From Chryseobacterium scophthalmum (GTDB lineage Bacteria > Bacteroidota > Bacteroidia > Flavobacteriales > Weeksellaceae): a stretch of 64,000 nt of DNA. The translations under genes and the position numbers were made by a program. Each line of letters begins with the position of its first letter. The stretch's first letter is position 1. The notes beneath the pieces were generated by a model, which was not told where the DNA came from, did not search any database, and worked only from the letters and a program-made list of their open reading frames with translations. Shown piece after piece: positions 8,997 to 17,700 of the stretch. The stretch covers positions 1,240,001-1,304,000 of the forward strand of contig NZ_FSRQ01000001.1 of assembly GCF_900143185.1 (NCBI RefSeq). The letters run 5' to 3'.

Positions 8997-11342
8997 TTAT
9001 CCCCAAATAAAATCACACGGTTGTTGTCTTTCTGCAATGACTCTTAATGATTTCGTTACATACAATCTAAGGAAACAACGCGGTTCAATCTTATATCTGG
9101 TGTTTCCATATATTTGAACTTCCATACCGTTACCCTTTTGATCGAAATTATAAATAACAATCTGTTGTTTAGGGTAAAGTTTATTAAAATTAACCCCCAT
9201 TTCTACCTGTTCCCCAATAATATGGATCAATCTATTTCTATCGTCTACTTGAAGCGTAGTATAAGCATCTATATCATATTCGTGTGGATCTAATCTAATT
9301 GCATAATCTGATTCGTCGTTGATGATTTCGTCTCTGAGGTCAGCTGTTCTTCCATTAGGAATAAATATGGTATCTGGTTTTTCTTCCTCTGATTTAAAGT
9401 TTTTACTGGCTTTTACAGATCCTTCTACGGTTAACTTATCGTTTTTATTAGCTTCTCTCCCCATTCCGAAGAGTCTTCTTTTACAATTAAAATTTAAGCC
9501 ATCAAACTTACCATACTCTGAACCATAAAAATAATACTCATCTTTTTTTGTTGCAACAAACCTTGTCAGTTGCTTATCTATAATACCTGAATCACCTCCA
9601 AAATAATCATCCGCAATTATTAAACCTGATCCTGTATTAGTTGTAAATTCAACATTTAATTGAATACTATTAGAAATTGCGTAGTTCCAGCTGTTAATAT
9701 TAGCTTGACTAAAATGTCTGTCAGTCCAAATCTTTCTTTCTTTAAACCAATCTCCGGTATCAGACACTGTTTGGCTTAAGAAAAAATCTTCTTCGCTATT
9801 GCTTAAATCTGCCGGTCCTGTTATTCTCCATGCTCTGTAACTATCTGTCCATCCTTTAAGTATCAATGAAGATTGATATCCTCTACCCGATACTTCATGA
9901 AATAATGGTAAAAATTTATGGTTTAAAGCTTTATTTCCGGAATTAGGTACAAATGTACTTGAACCATCTGAATCAAGCCCATTACCCATAACTCTAGTAT
10001 CTACTATACCTGTACCTATTCTAAGCCTGTCAAAAGATGAACCGTCTAGTTTATAGTATCTTGTATAGTCACCTTCATTATTATTAAAATTTAATACATC
10101 TGATAAAATACCGTTGTAAGCAAAATTCCAGTTATTAATATTACCTTGAGTAAGATTTTGTTTGTCCCATACTTCTACCCATCCACCATCAACACCATTT
10201 TCGAATCTTTTGTATCTTAGTGAATTAGTACCTCCTGTCATTTTCACACCAATCTCGCCATAATAACCACTCGCATTACTGTGAAGCATTTTAAGTCTAA
10301 ACCACCAATCATTTGTAGGGTTTCCTGCACCAGTTCCTGAACTGTTTAAGTACCCCATTGCACTACCATAAGTAGCTTCTTGCAAATAACATGCACCAGC
10401 AGCATTAAATGTTTTACCGGGAATGTATGCGTTTATACTTAAACCATAGGATGTATGAGCCCAAGTATCTGTTGCATTAGAACCAGCTCGTAAAGCATAA
10501 TTTTGGGCTAAAAATGATGGTGTTGTAAAATTATTTAATACCCAATTTTGCGTGGCAATATTTATATTAGTATTATTAGTATGTTTAAAATATGGTGCAT
10601 TATTAACATTACCTCCTCCAAAACCAATACCTGTAGCATTTTCTAAATTGTTAACTTTATTAATTGTAACATCATTAGCATATTCCTTTGTGGCAAGGTA
10701 AACTGCACCTGTTGTAGAATGTTGCATAAAAGGTAAATCTTCATTACTAGAGCCAAACCCCACACCTGTAACACTATCAACATTATTTACTTTAGAAGTT
10801 AATTGATTTATAACCCAATCTCTATTTGCCACAGTTTTCCAATCGGTCCAAGTAGTTCCACTATGGCGGTCTCTAACATAAGTTAATCCGGCATCATCTC
10901 CTATTAAATCAAATTCTTGTCTAATCCAATCATTTGAATATCTTTTTACCGTTACTGTCGCAATACCGTTTTGTGGCGAATTTATCCACTGATAACCATA
11001 ATAAATCCCTTCTAAAGATAAATCATTTAGGTCAGTGGTTGTCCCTACTGTATTTTTTTTAGGAAAATAATTATTTAATTTACTGTTTAATTGACCAACA
11101 TTTACAGCATGACCATTTAATGTACCTGTTGGAATTACAGGACTTTGAGCAAATGTATTGATGTTAGTAAAAGTCTGTGTTCCATTCAGCATAGCATAAT
11201 TACTTAACTGAGAATTTAAAATAGACTGCGTTAAGTAACTAGCATTATCTAAACTACCATCTGCCTTTAAAAAGTGGGCGGCAGTACCGCCCACAACTCT
11301 ATAGCCTTTAGAAGTGCTATAAAATGCATATTTTGTGTCCAT
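8997..11342 (-). CDS. Distal tail-fibre-like protein with pyocin-knob-type domain (fibre module A, gene 3)
   Basis: The 781-aa protein opens with MDTKYAFYSTSKGYRVVGGT, a start also seen in its upstream neighbour. It has phage-fibre repeats such as NYAMLNGTQTFTNINTFAQS and a pyocin-knob-like segment near residues 105-175 (YYGYQWINSPQNGIATVTVK, then SGTTWTDWKTVANRDW), known from receptor-binding fibres of tailocins and phages. The last 200 residues (GGDSGIIDKQLTRFV onward) are homologous to the end of the 1341-aa fibre at 21040, suggesting a shared tip or trimerisation domain. It is last in a three-gene unit after 12765-13616 and 11344-12762, separated by one base from the gene before. Role inferred: target recognition by an eCIS particle. 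Confidence 0.82.
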   Translation of the reverse strand: MDTKYAFYSTSKGYRVVGGTAAHFLKADGSLDNASYLTQSILNSQLSNYAMLNGTQTFTNINTFAQSPVIPTGTLNGHAVNVGQLNSKLNNYFPKKNTVGTTTDLNDLSLEGIYYGYQWINSPQNGIATVTVKRYSNDWIRQEFDLIGDDAGLTYVRDRHSGTTWTDWKTVANRDWVINQLTSKVNNVDSVTGVGFGSSNEDLPFMQHSTTGAVYLATKEYANDVTINKVNNLENATGIGFGGGNVNNAPYFKHTNNTNINIATQNWVLNNFTTPSFLAQNYALRAGSNATDTWAHTSYGLSINAYIPGKTFNAAGACYLQEATYGSAMGYLNSSGTGAGNPTNDWWFRLKMLHSNASGYYGEIGVKMTGGTNSLRYKRFENGVDGGWVEVWDKQNLTQGNINNWNFAYNGILSDVLNFNNNEGDYTRYYKLDGSSFDRLRIGTGIVDTRVMGNGLDSDGSSTFVPNSGNKALNHKFLPLFHEVSGRGYQSSLILKGWTDSYRAWRITGPADLSNSEEDFFLSQTVSDTGDWFKERKIWTDRHFSQANINSWNYAISNSIQLNVEFTTNTGSGLIIADDYFGGDSGIIDKQLTRFVATKKDEYYFYGSEYGKFDGLNFNCKRRLFGMGREANKNDKLTVEGSVKASKNFKSEEEKPDTIFIPNGRTADLRDEIINDESDYAIRLDPHEYDIDAYTTLQVDDRNRLIHIIGEQVEMGVNFNKLYPKQQIVIYNFDQKGNGMEVQIYGNTRYKIEPRCFLRLYVTKSLRVIAERQQPCDFIWG

Positions 11343-11343
11343 A

Positions 11344-12762
11344 TTAAATGTCTTTACGGGTTACTGTTATGGATACAGTATTAGGTAAAGCAGAATCAAA
11401 TTCAATATCTATTTTATTCGGGTCGGTTAATTTTATTCTGCCTTCTATTTTGTAAAACGTTACCGTATCATACATTGCAACATCTACATTTCTAGTTCCT
11501 AAGTTGTGCGCTATACTCGCAGTTCCGGAGATAGCAGTAGTGTATGAACTTACAATATTAGTTCCGGCAGTTACTCTACCTTTAGCATCTACTGTAACTT
11601 GATCATAAGTTCCGGCAGCTACTCCTGTTGAAGCTAATGTCAATGCTGAGGTAACATTTGCTGAACCATCAAAAGTTGTTGCCCAAGTAGCGTCACCTGA
11701 AGCAGCAATTGTTCTGGGTGTTGTCAATTTTGCAGCCGATCCTGTTGTATTGATTGCTGCAGTTCCTGTAAGTAATGTCGCAGGAACAGCCGTAATAGGA
11801 ATTGTTACATTTCCAGTACCGTCAATTGTTTGTACCGTTGCTGTAACTCCGGAAAGAGTAATCGTTCGTGGTGCAGCCCATTTTGTAGCGGATAGAACAT
11901 TTTTTGCAGCATCTGCAGTATTATCAACATTACTTAAGCCTACATGAGATTTATTTAAAACCACAACACCCGTTAATCCATTCACAGAATCTACAGCTCC
12001 AGAAGTAATATAAACAAACGTTGTTCCTGTCCATCTGTAAGTTTTGTTAGTATCGAGAGATACATAAATTTTACCCGTTTCTCCGGCGATAAGGTTAGTA
12101 TAGGCTGCTTCTTTGTAGAATTTTCCGTCAGCAGTTTTATAATATCCTTCTAAAACATCATCCACGTAAGATGGCAATTGAGATGCAGGAACCTGACCCG
12201 ATGCATCCAATGAAGCAACTCCATTCGCCGCTCCTTTTTGTGATAAAGGAACATAATTTGCCAAATCTGCTAAGGTCGGCATCGAGCCTAAACTTACCGT
12301 AATTCCGTTAGCCGTTTGAGTAATTCCCGTAACCACATTTCCTGTACCTGAAGTAGTAACCGGTAATGAAAATGAAGTACCTGTTAATGTCAAACCATTA
12401 CCCGCACTGTAGGTTGTATCTGTAGAAACTAATGTAATTGTACTCCCGGTTTGGTTAATCGCCATATTAGCTCCTGCTGCAAGCGTTACATCACCGGATA
12501 CCAAAGTTCCGGATGCACCACCTTTCAGACGGGTAATCGTATCTGGTGTTGTAAATGCTCTGTTTGCTGACAGATCATAAGCTGTACCGTTAATGGTTAA
12601 AGTTCGTGTTTTTGGCACATAATCTAACGGATTTAAATTTCCATCATGCCAAAAAGAGTTGATTGGTCTTGTACTTCCTCCTGCGGTTAAAATGTCATTG
12701 TCTGTTTTTCCTTCGATTTTGTATCCAACAGAACTTCTGTAATAAGCGTATTTAATGTCCAT
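11344..12762 (-). CDS. Central tail-fibre protein (fibre module A, gene 2)
   Basis: The 472-aa protein is rich in Thr, Ser and Gly with repeats typical of phage and tailocin fibres (LTINGTAYDLSANRAFTTPD, NGLTLTGTSFSLPVTTSGTG). The collagen-like or triple-beta pattern suggests a trimeric shaft. The last 70 residues (TASIAHNLGTRNVDVAMYDT to the end) form a small beta domain also found at the C-termini of the proteins at 12765, 25065 and, more weakly, 26099; it is probably a joint to the next fibre segment. Two bases separate it from the anchor gene upstream and one from the distal fibre downstream, so translation is coupled. Confidence 0.8.
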   Translation of the reverse strand: MDIKYAYYRSSVGYKIEGKTDNDILTAGGSTRPINSFWHDGNLNPLDYVPKTRTLTINGTAYDLSANRAFTTPDTITRLKGGASGTLVSGDVTLAAGANMAINQTGSTITLVSTDTTYSAGNGLTLTGTSFSLPVTTSGTGNVVTGITQTANGITVSLGSMPTLADLANYVPLSQKGAANGVASLDASGQVPASQLPSYVDDVLEGYYKTADGKFYKEAAYTNLIAGETGKIYVSLDTNKTYRWTGTTFVYITSGAVDSVNGLTGVVVLNKSHVGLSNVDNTADAAKNVLSATKWAAPRTITLSGVTATVQTIDGTGNVTIPITAVPATLLTGTAAINTTGSAAKLTTPRTIAASGDATWATTFDGSANVTSALTLASTGVAAGTYDQVTVDAKGRVTAGTNIVSSYTTAISGTASIAHNLGTRNVDVAMYDTVTFYKIEGRIKLTDPNKIDIEFDSALPNTVSITVTRKDI

Positions 12763-12764
12763 AA

Positions 12765-13616
12765 TTATATTTTTTTAATGGTTAACTGAATTATATTGGG
12801 TGGTACAGAATCAAATAGCACTTCAATAGTATTAGTGTCTATTCTTCTCACCTTGAGGGGCACTGTAAACATAGTAACAGTGTCGTAAGCATCAATCACA
12901 AAGCTAAATGTATCAAGATCATGCTTTATCCTAGAGTCCCCCCTAACTCTCTCTTCATATTTATTTTTTTCGGAATTTGTTACGTCTTCGAGACTTTTAA
13001 TTTTATCATACACCAAATCATTAAACTGGTTTTGAAAAGTGATTGCACCCCAGTTTGAATACATTCCAACAAGATTGATGTTATCATCCGAACCATTTCT
13101 GGCAATCTCTTCTTTAAGCCATTCTATCTGTTCCCTGTTTTCTTTGATATAGCCTACGATTTCCCGAATTTCATCAAGATTGACGTCATTAGAGTCTAGT
13201 ATTTCGTTGATTTTGGCAATATATTCAAGCATTTCATCATCTTTTGCCTGAAATAGATTCACAATTTCTCCGATTTGCTCTTTTGTATAGACATTTCCAA
13301 TCCCCTCGCTCCCATCTATTGTGGCTGCGAATTTGATTTTTAATTTTTCTTTCCATTCTTCTACATTGGATGCAGTAAGGTTGGATGCATTAAGTTTTGC
13401 GAGCACTAAATGATGCGCGCTATCGTCTTCTAAATGATTTGTAAAAGTTGTGGTGGATATTTTTTTTTGAAAAGCTTCATTTAAGCCCATCACCTCATCC
13501 ATTTTGATTTTTTCATCTAAATGGCGGAATGAAGAAAAGACCTGCCGAAATTGATATTCTGTGGGAACATCACCTTTTTCAAACCAGCTGAAAATTATAT
13601 TTAATGGTGTACTCAT
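12765..13616 (-). CDS. Fibre anchor protein (fibre module A, gene 1)
   Basis: The 283-aa protein begins with the anchor motif shared by seven proteins of this locus (WFEKGDVPTEYQFRQVFSSF, then RHLDEKIKMDE). It continues with the linker ASNLTASNVEEWKEKLKIK, a helical region near residues 100-175 (QIGEIVNLFQAKDDEMLEYI) that is probably a coiled coil, and the C-terminal beta joint domain (RGDSRIKHDLDTFSF to IIQLTIKKI). It is about 70% similar by eye over 170 residues to the anchor at 19561. I infer that the N-terminus docks to the baseplate and the C-terminus accepts the fibre encoded next. Confidence 0.78.
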   Translation of the reverse strand: MSTPLNIIFSWFEKGDVPTEYQFRQVFSSFRHLDEKIKMDEVMGLNEAFQKKISTTTFTNHLEDDSAHHLVLAKLNASNLTASNVEEWKEKLKIKFAATIDGSEGIGNVYTKEQIGEIVNLFQAKDDEMLEYIAKINEILDSNDVNLDEIREIVGYIKENREQIEWLKEEIARNGSDDNINLVGMYSNWGAITFQNQFNDLVYDKIKSLEDVTNSEKNKYEERVRGDSRIKHDLDTFSFVIDAYDTVTMFTVPLKVRRIDTNTIEVLFDSVPPNIIQLTIKKI

Positions 13617-13639
13617 TTGATTGTTAAAAATTAGTTTTG

Positions 13640-13815
13640 ATACAATTGATAATTTGGGAAAGGTCTCTATTTTTGATAGATTGATTGCCCCTAAATGGAA
13701 TTCTAGATTATTTGAGCGACTCTTGATTTCATCCCTACTTTATCATACTATCAGTTAGTAAACTATTGATATGGTTGTCGCCTTAGAAAAACATATATTT
13801 TGTCAATGTTTTTGT
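13640..13815 (-). repeat. Conserved leader of fibre modules, copy 1
   Basis: This non-coding stretch directly upstream of the module A anchor gene is similar to 20315-20490 (module B) and, in shorter form, to 26711-26880 (module C). The shared blocks include TTTTGATACAATTGAT, a TTTATCATACTATCA-type segment and TTAGTAAATTATT-type words. The similarity indicates that whole modules, leaders included, were duplicated. Confidence 0.65.
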
Positions 13816-13925
13816 AATTTTATTTCCTGCCAACTACATTCACCTACATTTTTTTCTATAATGCTTTTTTGATTACTTCCTTGAGTATAATATTTTTTGA
13901 ATTCAATGATTATTCACATTATTTA

Positions 13926-13997
13926 GAGTTCAAATTTCATGTTTTTATAGCTTTTATAAAAGTTTTTTGACCTCTCTATTCTGTAGTTGCAGTAACC
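13926..13997 (-). repeat. Upstream fibre/effector element, copy A
   Basis: This is one of eight copies of an element of about 70 bp. On the plus strand it reads AGTTCAAATTTCAT, a T-rich gap, AAAAGTTTTTTGACC, then CTGTAGTTGCAGTAAC. It lies about 310 bp before the module A anchor gene. Confidence 0.75.
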
Positions 13998-14040
13998 TTT
14001 ATTTTTCTGAAATCGGATGATAGTATTTTATAATTTGACT

Positions 14041-14109
14041 GTTCAAAATTCATTTTTTTTTAGTTCTTAGGAAAGTTTTTTGGCCTCTCCATTCTGTAGT
14101 TGCAGTACT
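14041..14109 (-). repeat. Upstream fibre/effector element, copy B
   Basis: This second copy stands in tandem with copy A, 45 bp further upstream: GTTCAAAATTCATTTTTTTT, GAAAGTTTTTTGGCC, CTGTAGTTGCAGTA. The rest of the 13617-14403 spacer holds no convincing gene. Confidence 0.75.
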
Positions 14110-14403
14110 TAAAGTTTCAATATTTTATGAAATTGACATTCTTATATGTAAGATTTGCAATCAGATGATCAATCATTTTCTGAAAAACAATTATTTCATC
14201 TAAAAGAGGAATACCTCTCTCGGGAATGCAACACAAAACCCACAATCAGAAGACTGTTGCCTTTATGATAAATTAAATTATCATGAGATGTTTTTAATTT
14301 ATTATAGGGAATTTTTACTTCTTAAGTTAGATGTCATATTATCTTACTCTCAAACAAAAGCACAAACAGTCTGTAATAAAAAATGAAAAGCTATAAAAAC
14401 AAA

Positions 14404-14433
14404 AGCCGGAGCAAAAAAGTTTCTGCTCCGGTT
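14404..14433 (-). terminator. Intrinsic terminator at the end of fibre module B
   Basis: A stem of ten pairs (AGCCGGAGCA at 14404-14413 with TGCTCCGGTT at 14424-14433, one G-T pair) is followed on the minus strand by TTTTGTTTTT. It lies about 95 bp past the stop of the small gene at 14527 and would end the module B transcript. Confidence 0.8.
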
Positions 14434-14526
14434 TAATTATTTATTTTTGTCCTAAGATCTGTATCGTATTTTCAGGATGAATCATAAATCTCTGTTGGGG
14501 AAATAAGTTATAAAATTTATCATCTC

Positions 14527-14727
14527 TTAATTAATTTCTTCTGTTTCTACCTCGATATCAATTTCTTCAAAATCATCAGGAGTTTCCTTAATTGGTTTTT
14601 CGAGACTTATTCCGTCTAGATAGTAAGTAGTTCCCAAATAGATTTCATCGCCAAAAACAACTCCATCTATTTTTCTTTTAAAACATTTCCCTGGCTCCGC
14701 TTTAATTACGTTATCTGTATGTTTCAT
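14527..14727 (-). CDS. Small acidic protein of 66 residues, unknown (fibre module B, last gene)
   Basis: The protein is read from ATG at 14727 (MKHTDNVIKAEPGKCFKRKI) and ends in a strongly acidic tail (DDFEEIDIEVETEEIN). A longer reading frame begins at 14778, but it would overlap the 1606-aa gene by 40 bp. The start at 14727 leaves an 11-bp gap and is preferred. It follows the CotH-like fibre gene and precedes the module terminator, so it is probably co-expressed with that fibre. The compact beta-rich sequence could be a fibre chaperone or decoration protein, but nothing identifies its function. Confidence 0.6.
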   Translation of the reverse strand: MKHTDNVIKAEPGKCFKRKIDGVVFGDEIYLGTTYYLDGISLEKPIKETPDDFEEIDIEVETEEIN

Positions 14728-14738
14728 ATATATTTTTA

Positions 14739-17700
14739 TTAAGTTATTGGATAAATTTTTGCGGCAAAATAGCTCCAATTGGTTGCAGTTTTATAAGCAG
14801 AAACACTTGCTGCGGGTACATGAATTTCTACTGTATCTATTATTATTCCGTCAGCAACAAAGTTAGTTCCAACCAAAATAGGAGGTGTCGTTGCCAATAC
14901 TTTAATTATTACTCTTGTAACGCCTAATTGGCCTGCAGCCGGGTACATAGGCATGCAGTAGTTTTCTATGTAGTTTATTGAAGCCGGAAGAATAATAGTA
15001 ACTTCATTTTCTCCCTTAAGAGGCCTTAAAGTTAAACCGAACGAATCCATTCTTTCTAAACTCGTACACCCAGATAAATCAACAAGATTGGAAACAAGCT
15101 CTTCAACAATATAATTATTTACATGATTAGTAAGCATATTCGTGAAAATTCTCGTGATATAAGGAAGGTTATATTTCCCCGCTCTCGGATACATGTACTG
15201 AAATGAATTTGTTGTATAAATCTTAACATTCTTAAATAAATTAATATCGAAGTATTTTCCAAAAAATGGAATTTCGCCAAGCTCCTCTATCTTATCAAAA
15301 TTTCCTACGATAGTAGAAAAAGAAGTGAAGCTAAAAGCATTGGAACCTATCTTCTTTATATTGGGAGGAAAAATAATACTTTCCAATTTATTTGAATTGA
15401 ATGCTCTATCTCCAATTGTCTCCACATTCGTGAAAAATCTAAACTCATCAAAACTGTAAGAAAGCTCTCTCGAGGCATTAACGGATGTGTTGAAAGTGTC
15501 AGCAGGAATATTGATAACAGCTCTTGCTTCCGCAAAACTGAGTTCTCCATCACCGTTGGTATTAAAGACATTTAATAATGTAGCTTTCCTAATCGCACTC
15601 GAAATTTGAATGAAAGTAGCAACATTTGAAAATGTAAATTTAAAGTCCGGCCAATTAGCTTCCATAAAAGTTTTATCTTCTGCATAAATGTTTGTAAAAG
15701 TCCATTTTCCTTCAACAATTGAATGTGGGGTTGTATTACCCGAATCATCTATTCCTTTAGCATTTATAAGTGGAAAGAAATTTTCACTAGAAGTACTGCT
15801 TCCATTTAGATTGTTGATTCTCACTCTGCTCAAATTTTTTAGATATGAAACAATATTATTAACATTAATTAAAGGACAATCTTTAATTACAAGAGTTGTT
15901 ATAGAACTTGCCGTAAAAGTTAAATTAGAATTGCTGATAAATTTCTGATTATCTAATATTAAAGTATTTGCAGTATCAGGAAGAATCAAAGAAGCAAGTA
16001 AACCACCTTTTGGCAATAATACCGACGATATTCCTGTTCCTGCAGCAGAAATTCTTTTAATACTTGTACAAGCTGTAAGATCTATTGACTGTTTTAGATT
16101 TGGACAATTCGTTACATCCAATTCTTCCAAAATTGTATTATTACCAATAAACAAGTTTCTCAAATTTTGATTTGAATAACCAGAAATTTGACTTCCAATT
16201 CGAAGCCTCGACAAATTCATCGCTTTTGAAACATCTAAAGTACCAAGATACTTTCCTGACAAATCTCCTAGATCTTTAATTGCAGATGCACCGTAAATAA
16301 TAGTTTCTGTATCGTTAAAAGTAATAGCCGGAGATTGAACTAAGGAGGCAACATTTTTTCGCAATCTTGCCCTATTGATGTAAGAACCAAACTTAATTTT
16401 CGTATACCCGTCTTTCTGAGCCGTTAATAAAAAATTAGCATTTGGAGGAACTGCAGGCGTTCCCGAAGGTGTATAAAGTCTCATCGTGATATAATCAGAA
16501 GAGAAAGTAGATGTGTCATACTTTCCATCCATATATCTGAATCTATTTAATAACCAATAATTCCTGTGTGATTTTCTTGAGCCTTGTGCGGTGTATAAGT
16601 AACTTCCGTTCCCAGCAACAATCAAAGGATCTATATATTTATATTTCGCATCTTCATTGAAAATGCTTTCCGCCCATTTGTCAGATTCTAATGTGTTAAA
16701 ATACGTATTGCACTTATCATACGTTAGAATTCCTGAAGTTCTCATTTGTTGATACAATGCGGTGATTTCAGTATCAAATGCAACTTCAACCAATTTCCAA
16801 AGCTCCGATAAGGCACCGTTCCAAACGAACCCACTACCAACCTGATCGTGCGCCTCTACCCAATAATCATACACATTGTGACCTTCATTATTAAGACCTA
16901 AAACCGTGTCATTATCATAAAAAATAAGATACCAACGATTGTTTCCTTCAGTGTCCGGATACATTGCAAACATCTGGTTTTTAGCGCGCTGATCGACCAT
17001 TGCGAAAAACTCAGTGAATACATAATAAAACAGTAAAAATTGAATATTAAAATGATCTTTAGCTTCAGCTTTGAATTTTGTAGGATCATTTTTGCAACTC
17101 ACGATCCAAGCATGCAAGGCTTCGAGATTGGTGGTATCTTCATTATCTTCCGGATATCTTCCTTCAAAATCATTTTTCCACAACTTCTTTCCTGAACCAT
17201 CCACACTATGAAAATCTGTAGCAATAAATAATGTATTATCTGACGTATTGTTTAAAAATTCCCAGCATTCCTGACCACCTGTAAAACCAGTTGTTGCTTC
17301 ATTCGATTTATCATTATTAAAATTATATTTCCCTAAGAAAATACGTTCAGCATCTGGTGTTGCGCGATGAAAAATAAGCATCGGAAAACCGTCCATTGTG
17401 GTTCTAATATTAGGATTTTCTAATTGTGGAGGAACCAAAAAGCCTAATTGATTTAAACTATCTTGAGCTAATCTTGCTAGACCGATGTTGTGAGAACCTG
17501 AAGATTCCATAAAATCAGCTTTAAAGGTAAAAGTCTTTTCGGCCAATGAATTATCACGAAGCTTGTATTTTGAAGAATTTAATTCACCATTTTTAAAACC
17601 TCCATTAAATTTGATTTTAAAGTTTTTTCGGGGATAATATTGTGATGATGTACCCTGAACATCAACACTCGCATTTACATAAGAAAACGATTTTGTAGGA

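Noticed and set aside
14728..14778. N-terminal extension of the 66-residue protein
   Set aside because: It would overlap the end of the 1606-aa gene by 40 bp; the ATG at 14727 gives a normal spacing.
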